Below the pieces are notes generated by a model. It was not told the DNA's origin. It searched no databases and saw only the letters and a program-made list of their open reading frames with translations. Shown here piece by piece: positions 27,475-39,420 of a stretch of DNA of 64,000 nt. The position numbers and the translations under genes were made by a program. The stretch is from Aradus depressus. Lineage: Eukaryota; Arthropoda; Insecta; Hemiptera; Aradidae. The stretch covers positions 1,984,001 through 2,048,000 of the forward strand of contig OY759221.1 in assembly GCA_963662175.1 (NCBI GenBank), written 5' to 3'. Positions within the stretch are counted from its first letter, which is position 1. Every line of letters begins with the position of its first letter.

Positions 27475-28030
27475 AATATTCTTATTCATGTACAATTTCA
27501 ATTTTTATTTAAAGAATCTGGAATTAATTTTTAATGTTTGTTTTTCTCATTATTGTATCGATCGTAATGCATAATTAACTAATTTGTTTGTTATATTCTG
27601 TTAGGAAATGAACATTTTCCGAAATCTTGTCCAAATTCTGAGTTTATTTTTTTTCCTTTACTCCTTGACCGAAGTTGTTGTTATTTTGAACAGTAAGTCT
27701 GGTTCTTGAATTACAGAGACACCAACTAACTTAGACATGTTAATTGTGTGGCAGGTTTGAGAAGTGTTCTTTTCTTTACGAAGTTCCGTTCCTCTGCTCT
27801 CCTACGCAGCATCTAGAACATGCATTACAATTACTGCAACTTACAAACATTGCATATTGAGTAACTTCCTTTTTTTTTTCACTTTTCCTCATTGAGGACA
27901 CCAATACTCAAATTTTATACTCCTTAACGAGTAAACATTTTTTCTTGAAACTTGTCAATGTTCCAGCTCATTGTGTACGAATTCTGTATTTTACGAGTTG
28001 GTGTTAAGTTAATCAGTTTAAAATTCATTA
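27475..28030. other. AT-rich sequence with a decayed ribozyme-type motif
   Basis: 27580-27650 resembles 3880-3960 (TAACTAATTTGTTTG, then AAATGAACATTTTCCGAAAT), but CTGA is missing. Otherwise nothing is recognised. Confidence 0.45.
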
Positions 28031-28034
28031 TTTT

Positions 28035-28450
28035 ACTTCTTCGGCTACACGAAGTATAGGGTAAGTTATGTAATCGGTGAAAAATTCGATGCGGAGTTTT
28101 CAACGAAATTTCATGTTTTTACGACGTCCAGATTCCAAATATGAAAAAAAAATGTCTGTGTCTGTGAACACGATTACTCCCGATAGAATCAATGTATCAT
28201 CACGAAATTGTGAATCTAGAACCCTCAAACGATGAGATCTATTGATTTTCAGCCAAATTGACCAAAGGAAGGGGGGAGGCTTAACACGAAAACTCTAATA
28301 ACTGCTGCTGTAATGAATGTGTGTGGTTAGTAGTAGTATAGTAAGTAGTAGTTCGGAAGCAACTATGCAAATCAAATATTGAGGCTTTGGAGGGAGAAAA
28401 AAAACCTAATTAGTTAATTATTGCTGGGGAAGTTCATAGCTGGTGATTTA
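28035..28450 (+). repeat. Unclassified high-copy repeat R3
   Basis: It contains CACGAAGTATAGGGTAAG, GTGAACACGATTACTCCCG, CAGCCAAATTGACCAAAGG and CTCTAATAACTGC, and ends near GGGGAAGTTCATAGC. It is colinear with 12085, 45985 and 59640. Confidence 0.7.
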
Positions 28451-28965
28451 ATGACTTTTTTTTTTTTATCTGTTTTCATTAGGATGACGTTCTTGTAAGA
28501 ATTGATTTTGCTCATTGTTCTGAGATTCATTGTTGTTAGTACAGTAGTCCTGAAAAGGACTGTCTTGAAGTTGAGTTGCAATCTCTTTGAGCCACCTTAC
28601 TGACTCGACGGAACGATGTAGACTTTTAATAGTTATTGATTAAATACTTAATTATTATAAATGTATACGATTATGTAATGCACTGTAAATGATGTATGTA
28701 ATATTTTTTAAATAAAATGCGTGTTTCATTAATAATTGTTTACAGAAGTATATCAGAGAACGTTTGTCATTTCCTGTAATCCTGTACTACTCAATATAAA
28801 TAGTACTCTTATTTATTTTTACATTTATTTAATACTTGGAACATTACAGTACATTATGCAAAGAGTAAATTTGTTGAATAAATGAGGGTCCTAAGAGATT
28901 TAATTACACTTGGTTTGTATAGATTATCATTTTTTTTTTTTTTTTTTTTTTTCGAAAATTGAAAA
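28450..28965. other. AT-rich sequence, nothing recognised
   Basis: No gene seen. A T tract of about 22 lies at 28931-28952, next to the LINE fragment, and may be its poly-A tail read in reverse. Confidence 0.4.
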
Positions 28966-28969
28966 TACT

Positions 28970-29225
28970 GCTTTTTTCTTCTTTCGCCAAAAGCCGACGA
29001 ATCGGCTGAACCCTGGGTAGCCAGTTTCCGTAACTAGCTGCCACAGATCCAATCCCGCGAATGAACTCCACCCTAGCCTGGTCGATTAGCGGGCATTTAA
29101 GGACTACATGTTCAGCAGTCTCGATGCCGCCACACGAACAGTTCAGGTTGTTGTTCTTCTTAAAGAAGAAGAGCTTGGAGTTAAAATCTCCGTGACCCGA
29201 TCATATCTGGGACATCCAGTGATCA
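28970..29225 (-). pseudogene. Non-LTR retrotransposon ORF2 C-terminus
   Basis: The minus-strand frame contains GHGDFNSKLFFFKK, then CSCGGIETAEHVVLKCP, the Cys-Cys-His-Cys knuckle that follows the reverse transcriptase in Jockey/I/R1-type LINEs, then VEFIRGIGSVAASYGNWLP. It is a short 5'-truncated copy. Confidence 0.75.
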
Positions 29226-29299
29226 GGTTTTACCCATGTTATATTTTTTAACTGTAAATTTCCCTCTCAATTTTTTTTTATTATAATTTGTCACTATTT

Positions 29300-29465
29300 T
29301 CACTCGCCTGATAATGAAGGAAAACTTGAAAATCAGCTAATCATATTTTAAAAAAAATTAAAAAACTAAATAAATATATAATTTATGAGACAACCAAACA
29401 CGTTATTTTATTTATTTTTAATGCGACTAACTGATTTTCAAGTTTTTCCTCATTATCGACGGCCT
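29300..29465. repeat. Inverted repeat pair
   Basis: About 29307-29342 (TGATAATGAAGGAAAACTTG, then AAAATCAGCTAA) is inverted at about 29426-29462. The arms are imperfect and separated by about 85 AT-rich bases. Confidence 0.6.
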
Positions 29466-30115
29466 GGATTTCACATAATACAGTTTGTTATGAATGTTTT
29501 CTGTATTATACTTACATGTATTTTTTTTTACTTTTTTTATTCTTCATATTTTTATAAATAAAATAAAATAAAAATTGCAACCAGAGTGTGTATTATTGCT
29601 ATTCCTTTGAATTGATCTTTGTATTGCTGCCGTCGAATGAAGTTTCGACCCCTGCCGCTGCTTCAGTCGTGGTCACTGTGTCCAACCTCGGCTTGTAAGT
29701 TTAGATCGGACTCCCTGTCAGATGGGCCAATATTGGAGGGGTACAGGCAACAATATCATTCTCAGCTCTCCATCCCTTCTAATTTATAACAACATTTGTA
29801 TAATGTTATTGGGCCGAGAGTGAAATGTATGTAGTCTTACAGGGAAATCAAAATTGTGGCGGCTGTTACATTGAAGAGAGGACATATCAGTTTGATTTGA
29901 TGTATAACATAACCTTTATCAATATTCCTCAAAGAAAACAACATTTTATACATATATGTTTTGACCAATGTTCAAACTTGGCTAGTTTATAAACTCAATA
30001 TTGACTATTCAGTTAGTTTTCGAATACATTACATCATTCCTATACGCTAATATATATAAAAGAACCAGGAGTTCATCAGTTAGTGTTCATAAGTATGAAA
30101 TAGTTAGTTATTTTT
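29465..30115. other. Non-coding sequence, nothing recognised
   Basis: It contains a GC-richer segment at 29620-29720 (CCGTCGAATGAAGTTTCGAC) without a convincing frame or family. Confidence 0.35.
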
Positions 30116-30119
30116 ATAC

Positions 30120-30247
30120 ACCTGGGGTAGGAGAGTCAAGAGTACCTAACGTCGTACAGGCTCGGGACCATGGCTTAACGTTCCACCCGAAGGACGGCGT
30201 GCTTAAGGGTTCTCTACTGGGAGGTGAAACCGGGCCTCGGCCGGGTT
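30120..30247 (-). mobile_element. SINE family 1 fragment
   Basis: On the minus strand: CCCGGCCGAGGCCC, CCGTCCTTCGGGTGGAACG and TACGACGTTAGGTACTC. Both head and 3' end are missing. Confidence 0.8.
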
Positions 30248-30515
30248 GTCACGATAGACGCGAGGCTATTCAATTTAACAAATGCATGGCCTCTTCACGT
30301 CTCTGTGTACTCCCAACTCGGGCAGAAAGAACGAGTGTTTTCCATTTTGCCCCCTTTTCTCTTTTTAAATGAAAAATCAAAGAAAAAATTCACCTACAAT
30401 TTCATGCATTTTCGCAATTTTTAAATTCTTTGAATGTTACATCATCTCCGACCCAGATCTTATCACTGACTCGTCTTGTTATCCTACATATCTAGAGGCT
30501 GGTTGGCGCAAATAT

Positions 30516-30652
30516 TGTTATGTTTAATACCCATATGCTATTAATAATTATTATTAATAGCATATGTATATGTGTTTCAATCAGAAGTTATAAATACACA
30601 GAAAAGTATCGTTTAACAATTTTCCAATTATTAACTTATGTAAGCCCTAATA
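30516..30652 (+). repeat. Left LTR
   Basis: It starts TGTTATG and contains a 35-base palindrome (CATATGCTATTAATAA half) at 30531-30566. Confidence 0.95.
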
Positions 30653-30675
30653 AATTGGCGACGAGGTAAAGAAAA

Positions 30676-30870
30676 ATGGCTAGTAAAATTGTAAGTATAC
30701 CGAGCTTTAGTACAGATCATTCGATTGAAGAGTACATTGAAGTGTTAGAAAATATTTTTGAAGCTGGAGAAGTCCCGGAGCCTACCAGAAGTAGACTTCT
30801 GCTGGGGCACATCGGACTACAGACTTACTCCAAGGTGAGGGCTCTGACAAGTCCCAAGAAGCCTCCATGA
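30676..30870 (+). pseudogene. gag N-terminal fragment of the LTR element
   Basis: The ATG follows the primer-binding region. The 64-residue frame has HSIEEYIEVLENIFEAGEV and LLLGHIGLQTYSKVRALTS, a gypsy-type capsid start. It stops at TGA (30868-30870), and the same frame then continues into the RT as ADLLSDWATPIVP. So an internal deletion fused gag to pol in frame, with one stop between them. Confidence 0.8.
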
Positions 30871-33145
30871 GCAGACCTCCTCAGTGACTGGGCCACGCCC
30901 ATTGTGCCAATAATGAAACCCTCTGGGAAGCTTAGGATATGCGGAGATTTTAAGGTTACGCTAAATCCTTGTCTGAAGGTGCCGGAGCATCCATTACCTA
31001 AAATCGAGGATATATTTGCGAAGCTCGGTGGAGGACACACATTTACAAAAATTGATTTACGGGACGCTTACCTCCAATTAGAACTGGAGGAAGATACAAA
31101 AAAACTTGTAACCATTAACACGCATAAGGGTCTCTATCAGTTTAACCGGCTACCGTTTGGAATAGCATCCGCTCCGGCTATATGGCAAAAGGTTATGGAT
31201 GAGGTGTTAACAGGCACACAGGCTATATGCTATTTAGATGACATTATACTAAGTGGTTCGTCTGTGTCAGAACATATTACTAATCTGAGGGAAGTGTTGA
31301 AGGTTTTGAGAGAAATAGGAATAAGGGTAAATAAAGAGAAGTATGAATTTTTGAAAGAGAGTATTCGTTATTGTGGTCACGTAATCGACGGGAATGGCCT
31401 GCATAAGACTGAGGAAAAGGTGGAAGCTATATTGAAGGCTCCACAACCCAACAATAGCTCGGAATTGAAATCATTTTTGGGCTTATTGAATTATTACCAC
31501 AAGTTTTTGCCAAATCTATCAACAACCCTTGCACCTCTTCATGATTTATTAAAAAAAAATAAGAAATGGGTTTGGGACAAGGCATGTGCTGAAGCTTTCA
31601 AAAAGTGTAAAGCTCTGGCTACTTCAGACATGGTGTTGACCCACTACAACCCAGAATTACCCCTAATCCTGGCCTGTGATGCATCGCCTTATGAACTAGG
31701 GGCAGCATTATCCGAAATGACTGAAGAAGGAGAAAAACCGGTGGGGTTTGCCTCACGAACGTTGACTGCTAGTGAAAAGCGGTATGCGCAGATTGACCGA
31801 GAAGCTTTAGCTCTAGTGTGGGGAGTGAAGAAATTTGACCATTATCTCAGGGGAAGGAAATTTAAAATAATAACAGATAATAAACCTCTGAGATCAATTT
31901 TTGATCCAAAAAGGGGTATACCATCGACAGCGGCGGACCGTCTACAGCGATGGGGGATATTGCTGGGAGCACACCGCTATGAGATAGCACATAGGAAAAG
32001 CCATCTCCATGGGAACGTGGATGTCTTATCGAGACTGCCCGTAGATAATAGTCCTCAAGAAGAAAACAAGGAGGACACTGGCGGTTGTTTCACTGTTTAC
32101 AAATTAGAAGAGGATGGCGTAGTCACCAGCAGGTTGGTACGCCAGGCCGTGAGGAATGACCCAGTACTTTCTAGGGTGCTGGAATTTACTCTCAGGGGCT
32201 GGGAGAAAACAGAAGACCCACTGTTAACACCATATGCTTCGAAGAAGAATGAGTTAACATGCGAAGAGGGTATATTATTGTGGGGGAGGAGAGTAATTAT
32301 ACCGAACAAGTTTCGCAAAGAAATTTTGGACGAACTACATTCCGGACATGTGGGAGAAAGGAGGATGAAGGAGCTGGCGCGGTCCTATGTATGGTGGCCC
32401 GGACTGGATAAAAGCATTGAAGACAAGGCAAAGGGTTGTGAGGGGTACCAAGAGGTGAGAAACAACCCAGTGAAGGTTAGAATCCATCCATGGGAGTACC
32501 CCGAGCATCCATGGCAGCGGTTACATGTGGATTTTGCGGGTCCATTTTTGGGGTTTAACTTCTTGATCACTATAGATAGCTTTTCAAAGTGGCCAGAAGT
32601 TAAAATCATGAAGAGTACTTCAGCTGATAATACTATAGCCTGTTTAAGAACCCTATTTAGCCAATTTGGTATTCCGGAACAGTTGATTACCGACAATGGG
32701 CCTCAGTTTACGTCAGCGGAATTCAGCAATTTTCTGAAAAGCAACCAGGTCCAGCATATTCGGAGTGCACCATACCACCCAGCAACTAATGGGCAGGTGG
32801 AGCGGTTCGTATAGACGCTGAAAAAAGGGCTACTGGCTGCTGGGGGAGAAAATATGGAATTACAAAAGAAACTTGACCAACTGCTGCTCAAATACAGGAT
32901 CACCCCACATAGTACGACCGGGCAACCACCGTGTGTTCTGCTAATGGGGCGTCTACTCCGCACGAGACTGGATTTGATGAGACCTAGCGTGCGACAGCGG
33001 GTTAGGGAAAACCAGGAAAAAGTGGCGCAACGATCCCAACAAGATGGTTACCTCCAGGTAGGGTGTGCGGTGCTAGCTCTGGACTACCGATCAGGGAACA
33101 AATGGCGAAGGGGGAAGGTTGTCCGAGGTCATACCATGTTGACGT
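30871..33145 (+). pseudogene. pol (RT, RNase H, integrase), broken
   Basis: Numbering from the Met at 30904: reverse transcriptase with YLDD at 110-113; RNase H with D259 (ACDAS), E300 and D325 (TDNKPL); integrase with D543 (HVDFAGP), D597 (TDNGPQF) and E633. The integrase zinc finger has H479 and H482 but CEGY (512-515) where CxxC is expected. A TAG at 32812-32814 stops it right after the catalytic Glu; the frame continues behind it to 33147. A shift near 33120 separates the last part (YHVDVGDTTPWIRHANQLVA). The RT lacks its N-terminal part. It acts on nothing now, but could once have been mobilised in trans. Confidence 0.9.
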
Positions 33146-33430
33146 AGGTGACACCACACCGTGGATAAGGCACGCAAACCAATTAGTAGCTATGAGAGAG
33201 GTTGAAGACGGAAGCAGTCAGGATGAGAAGCAGAGGACAACGGAGCGGAGCCAGGATGCCAAAGCCAATGAAGAGAGAAGCTGGATATCAACATGGATGG
33301 GGCCTCCCGCCACCTGCAGCTCCAACGTGGCCGAACCTGCCGCTGTGGGACCTGCACTGAGGAGGTCTGCCAGGCTGAGACGGGCACCATCCCGCCTCAC
33401 CTAACCCATCCCTCCCTAGGGGGGAAGGAT

Positions 33431-33567
33431 TGTTATGTTTAATACCCATATGCTATTAATAATTATTATTAATAGCATATGTATATGTGTTTCAATCAGA
33501 AGTTATAAATACACAGAAAAGTATCGTTTAACAATTTTCCAATTATTAATTTATGTAAGCCCTAATA
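33431..33567 (+). repeat. Right LTR
   Basis: Identical to the left LTR except one C to T change (ATTAACTTATG versus ATTAATTTATG). Confidence 0.95.
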
Positions 33568-34684
33568 GATATTGCTCTCAAGCGATGTCTCTGTATACTG
33601 ACAAGTCTTAAAGCGAGCGCGATGTTGGTGCAGGCTTCTTGGACCCCAATAAAGGCCATTCTGTGAAACTCAAACTGCAACACATATCCTCCATCTTCAC
33701 CGCTGAGGGAATAGCCATATTAGAAGCGTTGAAATATGTTGAGCATCTCGCCACCAATGTTATAATCTACTCTGAGAGCCAGAGTGTCCTCAAGTCACTA
33801 CAGCACATGGATTCCAGATGTAACGATCCACTTCTCCTGGATATTTCACATCGATTAACTGAGCTACATCGGCACCAGATACATGTGTTTCTTATTTGGA
33901 TAAAAGGTCACAGCAACATAAAACTGAGGCGGTGGACAGGCTGGCCAAGGAGGCCTCAACCTCGGGCCAATCTCATGAACTTCCTCGAAGACATTGTAGC
34001 CCATATCAAGAAGTACAACCTTTGTCACTGGCAGCGGGAGTATACTAGTTCTTTGTTAAATAAAGGAGCATTTTATGGAGCAATTCAGCCCCAGATACCC
34101 ACTAAACCCTGGTTCTCTCACCTCTCCAAACCGCGATCCTACTTCACAACTATCTGCAGACTTAGATTTAACCATACCAGACTTCTTTCCCATCTGTTTA
34201 AAATCCATCTCCTGGAATCACCAAGTTGTATCTATGATCCTCAATATACAGCTGATTCTAATCATGTCATCCTCGCTTGCCCTCTCACCAACAGCTCCCG
34301 GGACTCCATTTTCCAAGTTATTGTTGCCAATAATTTCCCCTTACCCATTGGTTCGCAACAACTTTTGAGATATATTCTAAGTTCCCTCTCATATTTGATG
34401 TCTTGTACAAATTTATTAATAGTAACAATATTTTAATATAGTTTTACATTTTCCTGCCCACCTCTCAGCTCCTGGATCCTCCGGCTCCTCTTCTCCAGAT
34501 CCCATATGGTACCCTCCTTTTCCTTACAATTGGAGTCATGGCTGATATGCTTCGTTCGTGAGGCCATTAATTTAAAAAAAAAAAAGTTGGCATAGCAACC
34601 ATGTTCAAAAATTATAAAACTTTGTCTCTTAGCAACCTATGAAGCATATGTCACATAGCTTTGCTGTATAGTCTCCTGATTAGG

Positions 34685-34812
34685 GAGAGTGATGTTCTAC
34701 GATCTACAGCCGGGTTACCATCTACAGCTGGGTTACCATTTACAGCCGGGTTACCATCTACATTAGGAGAGTGATGTTCTACGATCTACAGCCGGGTTAC
34801 CATCTACATCGG
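34685..34812 (+). repeat. 18-bp tandem repeat with a longer duplication
   Basis: CTACAGCCGGGTTACCAT is repeated three times, and the block beginning GGAGAGTGATGTTCTACG occurs twice (34685 and 34765). Confidence 0.85.
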
Positions 34813-35175
34813 ACGATACCTCCCAGAGCTGGCTCCAACCAAGCCTATTTTCTTAGGGATCTTGAAGTACGATGGAAAAATACATTCGCCAAAGAACATC
34901 CCGAAGTAGGTTTCATCATTATTTATCATCAAAAGTTAAACTAAACTATTAGTTTGTAACTGAATATTTGAACTGTACTTTGTGATTGACAATGCTTATA
35001 TGAGTATACGTAATGAGACAAAATTGAAAAAGTATCTGTTGTTGCACGACGGTGACAATTTTAACCAGTTTTGGAATACAAGTATGGTCTGTTTAATGGT
35101 ATTCCAAATATGTAGCTATTTCACAGAGATGGCCAAATTGTATGTTGAAACTATGAACTCTAGGGTTCTGCTAAA
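34813..35175. other. Unclassified sequence
   Basis: One short open frame at 34982-35221 (MIDNAYMSIRNETKLKK) has no recognisable relative. Nothing else is seen. Confidence 0.35.
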
Positions 35176-35424
35176 GCTTCTAATCTTCAGCGCATTCAAT
35201 TCAAAATCCTCCATACAATAGACAATGCTCCATATTACATCTCCAACAAAACACTGATCTCAATGTTCCCTTAGTCACCGAATTAGCTAAATCCAGGTAC
35301 AAAAAATCATTTTCTTCCATTAGTACCGATAGAATCCTCTCCCTTGTGCCACATGTCCGGAACCATGCCTTAAGCGCTAATGGCTTCTTAGATCTTCTTC
35401 CTAGATCAGGCAGTGACAGTGATT
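35176..35424 (+). pseudogene. Jockey-type LINE ORF2 C-terminal fragment
   Basis: GSAKASNLQRIQFKILHTID, then APYYISNKTLISM and, after a shift, TELAKSRYKKSFSSI match the region after the Jockey reverse transcriptase. Compare GSAKISNLKRIQVFQSKTLR in the copy at 36468. Confidence 0.75.
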
Positions 35425-36467
35425 AGTCATGAAAGACTAAAATTCAGGGCCTAAGGAGTGTCACAACTGGGGGATTTCCGCTCTATTGACATTTCCATTT
35501 TCTCTGTAATTACACATTTTCTCTGTAATTACACATTTTCTAGTTGTATAAATTTTTTATACAATTGTCAAATACAATTTTTCAACTTTTAAAAATAAAA
35601 ATGTCGAATTTCATATGATTTCTGAAAAATCCTTTCTATGCAGTGATTTTGGTTCATCGGGGTCACAATTAGCCCATTATACGTACAAATGATATTTTTT
35701 CTTAATTTAATGCAATATTAGCTCTGAAGGAAATATACATATAACAATTGAAATTTTTTATAGGTTGTATATTTTTAAAAAGAAAAATATATGACAATGA
35801 AATAAATATCATAGCATTAATATGAAATTAGGTGCTTACATCCATAATTCAGCTAACATTCGAAGTATATGAAACATTTGTCCCTTCTAGTGTTTTCATA
35901 ACGGATATAATAATAAATTGGGCGTTCAAAAAAAATTTTATTACAATCCATGTACATAAAAATACCTTTAGTTACAAGCTTTCAGTTATAATTGTTTCAT
36001 GAAACAACAAATATTCCAGGCATTGTAACCTCAAATACAAAAATTATACTGCTTGCATTATGTTTCGAAATGTACATTCTTTTATTAATATTTTTTAAAC
36101 TGTGGGGGGCTGTCTGTGGATTGAATATTTTCTCTAAAGTATTTGGGTTTTATCCGTTCTAGGTCAAACAAAAATAATTCAAGTGCTTTTAAGATCTGTG
36201 TCTGTTTGTTCGTCCCATCATCACGGGAGAATGGCTGAATATAGTTGAACCAAACTTCGTGTATTCAATGCGCAGACTCCGCAGATGACATTTAGAATAC
36301 ATTTAGTTGGAAAGGTTACTAAATCAATATTTTTATTTTAAACATTTTTTTTTTTTGCAGTACGGGAAATAAATAACATTTTCGACTAGCGACAGAGGCG
36401 AGGTGAAGCGGAATGGAAGTGAGTCGGTGGGGATGCAATTTTAAATCCATTCTCCCCCCCCCCCCCC
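35425..36467. other. AT-rich sequence, possible Helitron scrap, poly-C tract
   Basis: 36180-36260 (GTCTGTTTGTTCGTCCCATC) recalls the 5' part of the Helitrons here, and a similar piece lies on the minus strand near 15050-15100. A C tract lies at 36454-36468. Confidence 0.35.
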
Positions 36468-37239
36468 CAACCTCAAGGGTCTATTTTATCTCCTTTGTTA
36501 TATACACTTTACACCTCAGACATGCCCACGTCACCACATACCTTGACAGCTACATACGCCGATGACACTGCCATCTTAGCTGCTGCTGAATCTTCCATAC
36601 ATGCCTCGTTCACATTACAACACCATGTTACTCAAATTGAGAACTGGTGCAACATTTGGAAAATTAAACTCAACACGAACAAATCACAACATATAACATT
36701 TACATTAAGACGAGATACATGTCCCGCCGTTTTTATCTACAACAAGCCCCTCCCTCAGACTAACACAGTAAGATATTTGGGACTTACTCTGGACAAGACG
36801 ACTGACATGGAACCCACATACAAGCCTCATACGTAATACACTAAACAAACGATTTAAAATGCTTTATTCTCTTCTGCACAGACATTCAAAATTACCCTTA
36901 ACACAAAAGCGTAACTGCTACACATTTCTACTAAAACCACTCTGGATGTATGGCTCACAAATCTACGGTTCGGCTAAAATATCTAACCTGAAACGTATCC
37001 AGGTTTTCCAGTCAAAGACACTCAGACTCATTACACAATGCCCACCACACGTAAGTAACAGAACACTTCACAATGACGTCATGATAAACACAGTACACGA
37101 CACAATTCAGGACCTTTACAGACGTTTCCATAGCAAATTGCATTCACACCCAAATCCATACATCCACTCACTTTCTTCACCACACTTGCCACACAATCCT
37201 CCCAGGAGATTGAAGAGGAGGTGGAACCGTGACTTAATA
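36468..37239 (+). pseudogene. Jockey-type LINE ORF2, 5'-truncated and frameshifted
   Basis: It begins at QGSILSPLLYTLYTSDMPTS, includes the reverse transcriptase core ATYADDTAILA and NKSQHITFTLRR, then the frame changes near 36790. It continues RNTLNKRFKMLYSLL, PLWMYGSQIYGSAKISNLKR and LHNDVMINTVHDTI, and ends WNRDLI before TAA. The region to about 37400 is probably its 3' UTR. Confidence 0.85.
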
Positions 37240-37399
37240 TAATCCCAAATTACAACCCCCCACTTCTTGAAACAAAATCATAAAATCCCCATTCCTTGAT
37301 AATAACCATAATATTCATTGTTTTAAGTTTCGCCCAGAGGAGCTACCGCTGGGTGGCCTTCCTCTCTCACGCCAATCAAGTCATCCACATTCAATGAAG

Positions 37400-38200
37400 T
37401 CCTCCAATGAAGTTGCGACCAACATTATAATTGTTTATTAATGAGGATTGTGGTGTTGTACAGATGTGGGCAGACTCCCGACCAGATCTCTCTCAAGCAA
37501 CTTTCCATGAAGGAAAATTTAGAAAAAAATTTGTCCAGTCAATATTTGGAATAATGGCACTGCAATTCATTTTTATTTTAGCTACCATTTTTATTTTTTC
37601 TATATCGTAAGAATATTAAATTTAAAAAGTAATTCTTTAGTGTTTGGGCAAAAGGGCTTAAGCCAGAATGAGTCTTGTGATCCAAAGGACAAGTGCATTT
37701 AAATATTTTTACCAAATGTAACTCATTTTTGGAATATTTGACTTTGTTTATATTTAATATTTTATAGAAATAATATTTCAAGTAACATAAATGTGCTTTA
37801 CCTGATTTGCAGGAATGTTTCAAAACTTCAGAAATTCCCCTCCTAAAATTCAGATTTGCTGACTTAAGCCCTTTTGCTCAAATACCCGAGAATTATAATA
37901 TAATTTAGTGGGTAAAAATAATAATTAATTGACCATCACTAAAGCTAACTGAAAGAAGTATTTCTTTGACAATTTAGCAAAAATATTTTCTTTTGACGAG
38001 CTGGTATATTTATTTGTTTGTACAAATATACAGGGTGTAAACAAACTTTTGTGTAATACTTCGTGAGTGTTTTCTAAACATCAAAATAAGAAAAACAGGT
38101 TCCTGTAAACATGGGTCTGTAACTACTTCCTTAAAAAGTTATCTCAAAAAACAAAACAAATCATTGATTAGTTAGTTATTATGGCTCTCTTTTAAATACA
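37400..38200. other. AT-rich sequence with TACAGGGTGT motif
   Basis: No gene. ATATACAGGGTGTAAACAAAC near 38027 resembles the edge at 1413-1426 in reverse, perhaps the terminus of the same dispersed element. Confidence 0.35.
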
Positions 38201-38201
38201 A

Positions 38202-38242
38202 GGTCATATCGCCTACTACCAGAGCGCTCTTTCGTCACTCCA
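38202..38242 (-). mobile_element. SINE family 1 scrap
   Basis: Forty bases match the 3' body in reverse (AAGGTCATATCGCCTACTAC, then CAGAGCGCTCTTTCGTCAC). Confidence 0.7.
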
Positions 38243-38627
38243 CGTAGGTCAGTAACCAAGGGAAACCAATGTTTACGTCATTCAAATATTTTAATTACAT
38301 AAGAAAGCACAAGTTAATAAACTTAGAGAGAATATCTCTCGAACTTCGATGTAATGATGTACGAGTTGATTGGACAGGTAACCAATATTGACTAAATCAA
38401 AACTGCATTCAAACAGAAGAAATGCATTTTGAGTTTATTATTCACTTTACCTTTCTAAAAATACTGAGGAAAATGTTTTTTCTTTTTATACTTAAGGAAG
38501 AAAAGTTAATTTTACATCTTGAAAATTGCTTATTGTTAGCTTCAGATGAACAGAAGCTTCATGATATATATTTGTTTATTTCGGCCAGAATGAAGTTAAG
38601 GAAAACTCTAATACACTAATGTTTACT

Positions 38628-38952
38628 GAGGGCGCCGGTAGCTCAGTGGTATGCGTGCTTGCCTTCTGAGCTCAAGATCGTCGGTTCGAAACCCGGCCGA
38701 GGTCCTTTATTTTATCTAGGAGGTAAAATAAACTTAAGCACGCCGTCCTTTGGATGGGACTTTAAGTGATCGTCCCGAGCCTGAAAGATGTCAGGTACTC
38801 GTTAAAGACCCCTGCCCTAGGTGAATAAAAATTTAGGACTCCCAGAGAAGATTCGGGCTCATGTCCATCAGAGTGACGGAAGAGCGCTCTGGTAGTAGGC
38901 AATATGACCTCGTCGTTAAAGCCTGGACATGAGTCATAATAACTAACTAACT
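38628..38952 (+). mobile_element. SINE family 1, full length with target duplication
   Basis: Complete A box (TAGCTCAGTGG) and B box (GGTTCGAAACC), full body, and an AACTAACTAACT tail. CTAATGTTTACT at 38616-38627 and 38953-38964 is a 12-base target duplication, which fixes both ends of the family. Confidence 0.95.
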
Positions 38953-39188
38953 CTAATGTTTACTTGACTTAATTATGGGTTTATTTAATTAAATTATTGT
39001 ATTATTGTCAGTATTGTATTATTTTTTTGGTATTTTAGGATCAGGTTATTATATTTTAGTAACAAGAAATCACTCCTATTGCTTTCCTAATTAATGTTAT
39101 CTGCTTTGTTTTATTTTATTTTAGTTATTATGTAGACAGGTACTAGCGGGAGCCCCCCCCCCACTGACATGGTCTTGGATGGGGCTGT

Positions 39189-39420
39189 CGCATCGTACTT
39201 CTGCAGACGCAACATGTCGCATCGTACTTCTGCAGACGCAACATGTCGCATCGTACTTCTGCAGACGCAACATGTCGCATCGTACTTCTGCAGACGCAAC
39301 ATGTCGCATCGTACTTGTGCAGACGCAACATGTCGCATCGTACTTCTGCAGACGCAACATGTCGCATCGTACTTCTGCAGACGCAACATGTCGCATCGTA
39401 CTTCTGCAGACGCAACATGT
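39189..39420. repeat. Eight-copy 29-bp minisatellite
   Basis: The unit CGCATCGTACTTCTGCAG plus ACGCAACATGT repeats eight times; copy 5 has TTGTGCAG. It produces open frames in several frames on both strands, none of them genes. Confidence 0.95.

Larger units (their letters stand above)
30516..33567 (+). mobile_element. Ty3/gypsy LTR retrotransposon, internally deleted
   Basis: The 137-bp LTRs (30516-30652 and 33431-33567) differ at one base, so the insertion is recent. ATAT at 30512-30515 and 33569-33572 is the probable target duplication. After the left LTR comes ATTGGCGACGAGGT as a primer-binding region; a purine run (AGGGGGGAAGGA) precedes the right LTR. The inside is only 2.8 kb: most of gag, the protease and the start of RT are deleted. 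The reading frame resembles the Mag-like, K02A2.6-type lineage common in invertebrates. Confidence 0.95.
30428..34434 (+). pseudogene. I/Jockey-type LINE ORF2 3' part, split by an LTR element
   Basis: Before the insertion the frame reads DPDLITDSSCYPTYLEAG, then WRKY. It continues after 33573 as CSQAMSLYTDKS with no gap once the LTR element and one ATAT are removed. The 3' part is an RNase H domain: FTAEGIAILEALKYV, IIYSESQSVLKS, WIKGHSNI, and in another frame EAVDRLAKEAS. The region after it has LRFNHTRLLSHLF and NHVILACPL. Stops and paired shifts make it non-functional. RNase H after the RT points to the I/R1/Jockey-related LINEs. Confidence 0.75.

Noticed and set aside
26298..27534. Two overlapping open frames of 392 and 407 codons
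   Set aside because: They arise because the 69-bp repeat period is a multiple of three; repeat units are exact at DNA level and there is no coding context.
33218..33404. Separate small genes after the LTR element pol
   Set aside because: The frames are the shifted 3' part of pol and its antisense; they end just before the polypurine run and right LTR.
34982..35221. 79-codon frame as a missing TMBIM exon
   Set aside because: It has no clear membrane segment pattern or family motif, and it is interrupted by the start of a LINE fragment.
38628..38705. A tRNA gene (A and B boxes present)
   Set aside because: The sequence recurs at the head of many copies with a shared non-tRNA body and target duplications, so it is a SINE head; no acceptor stem is closed.
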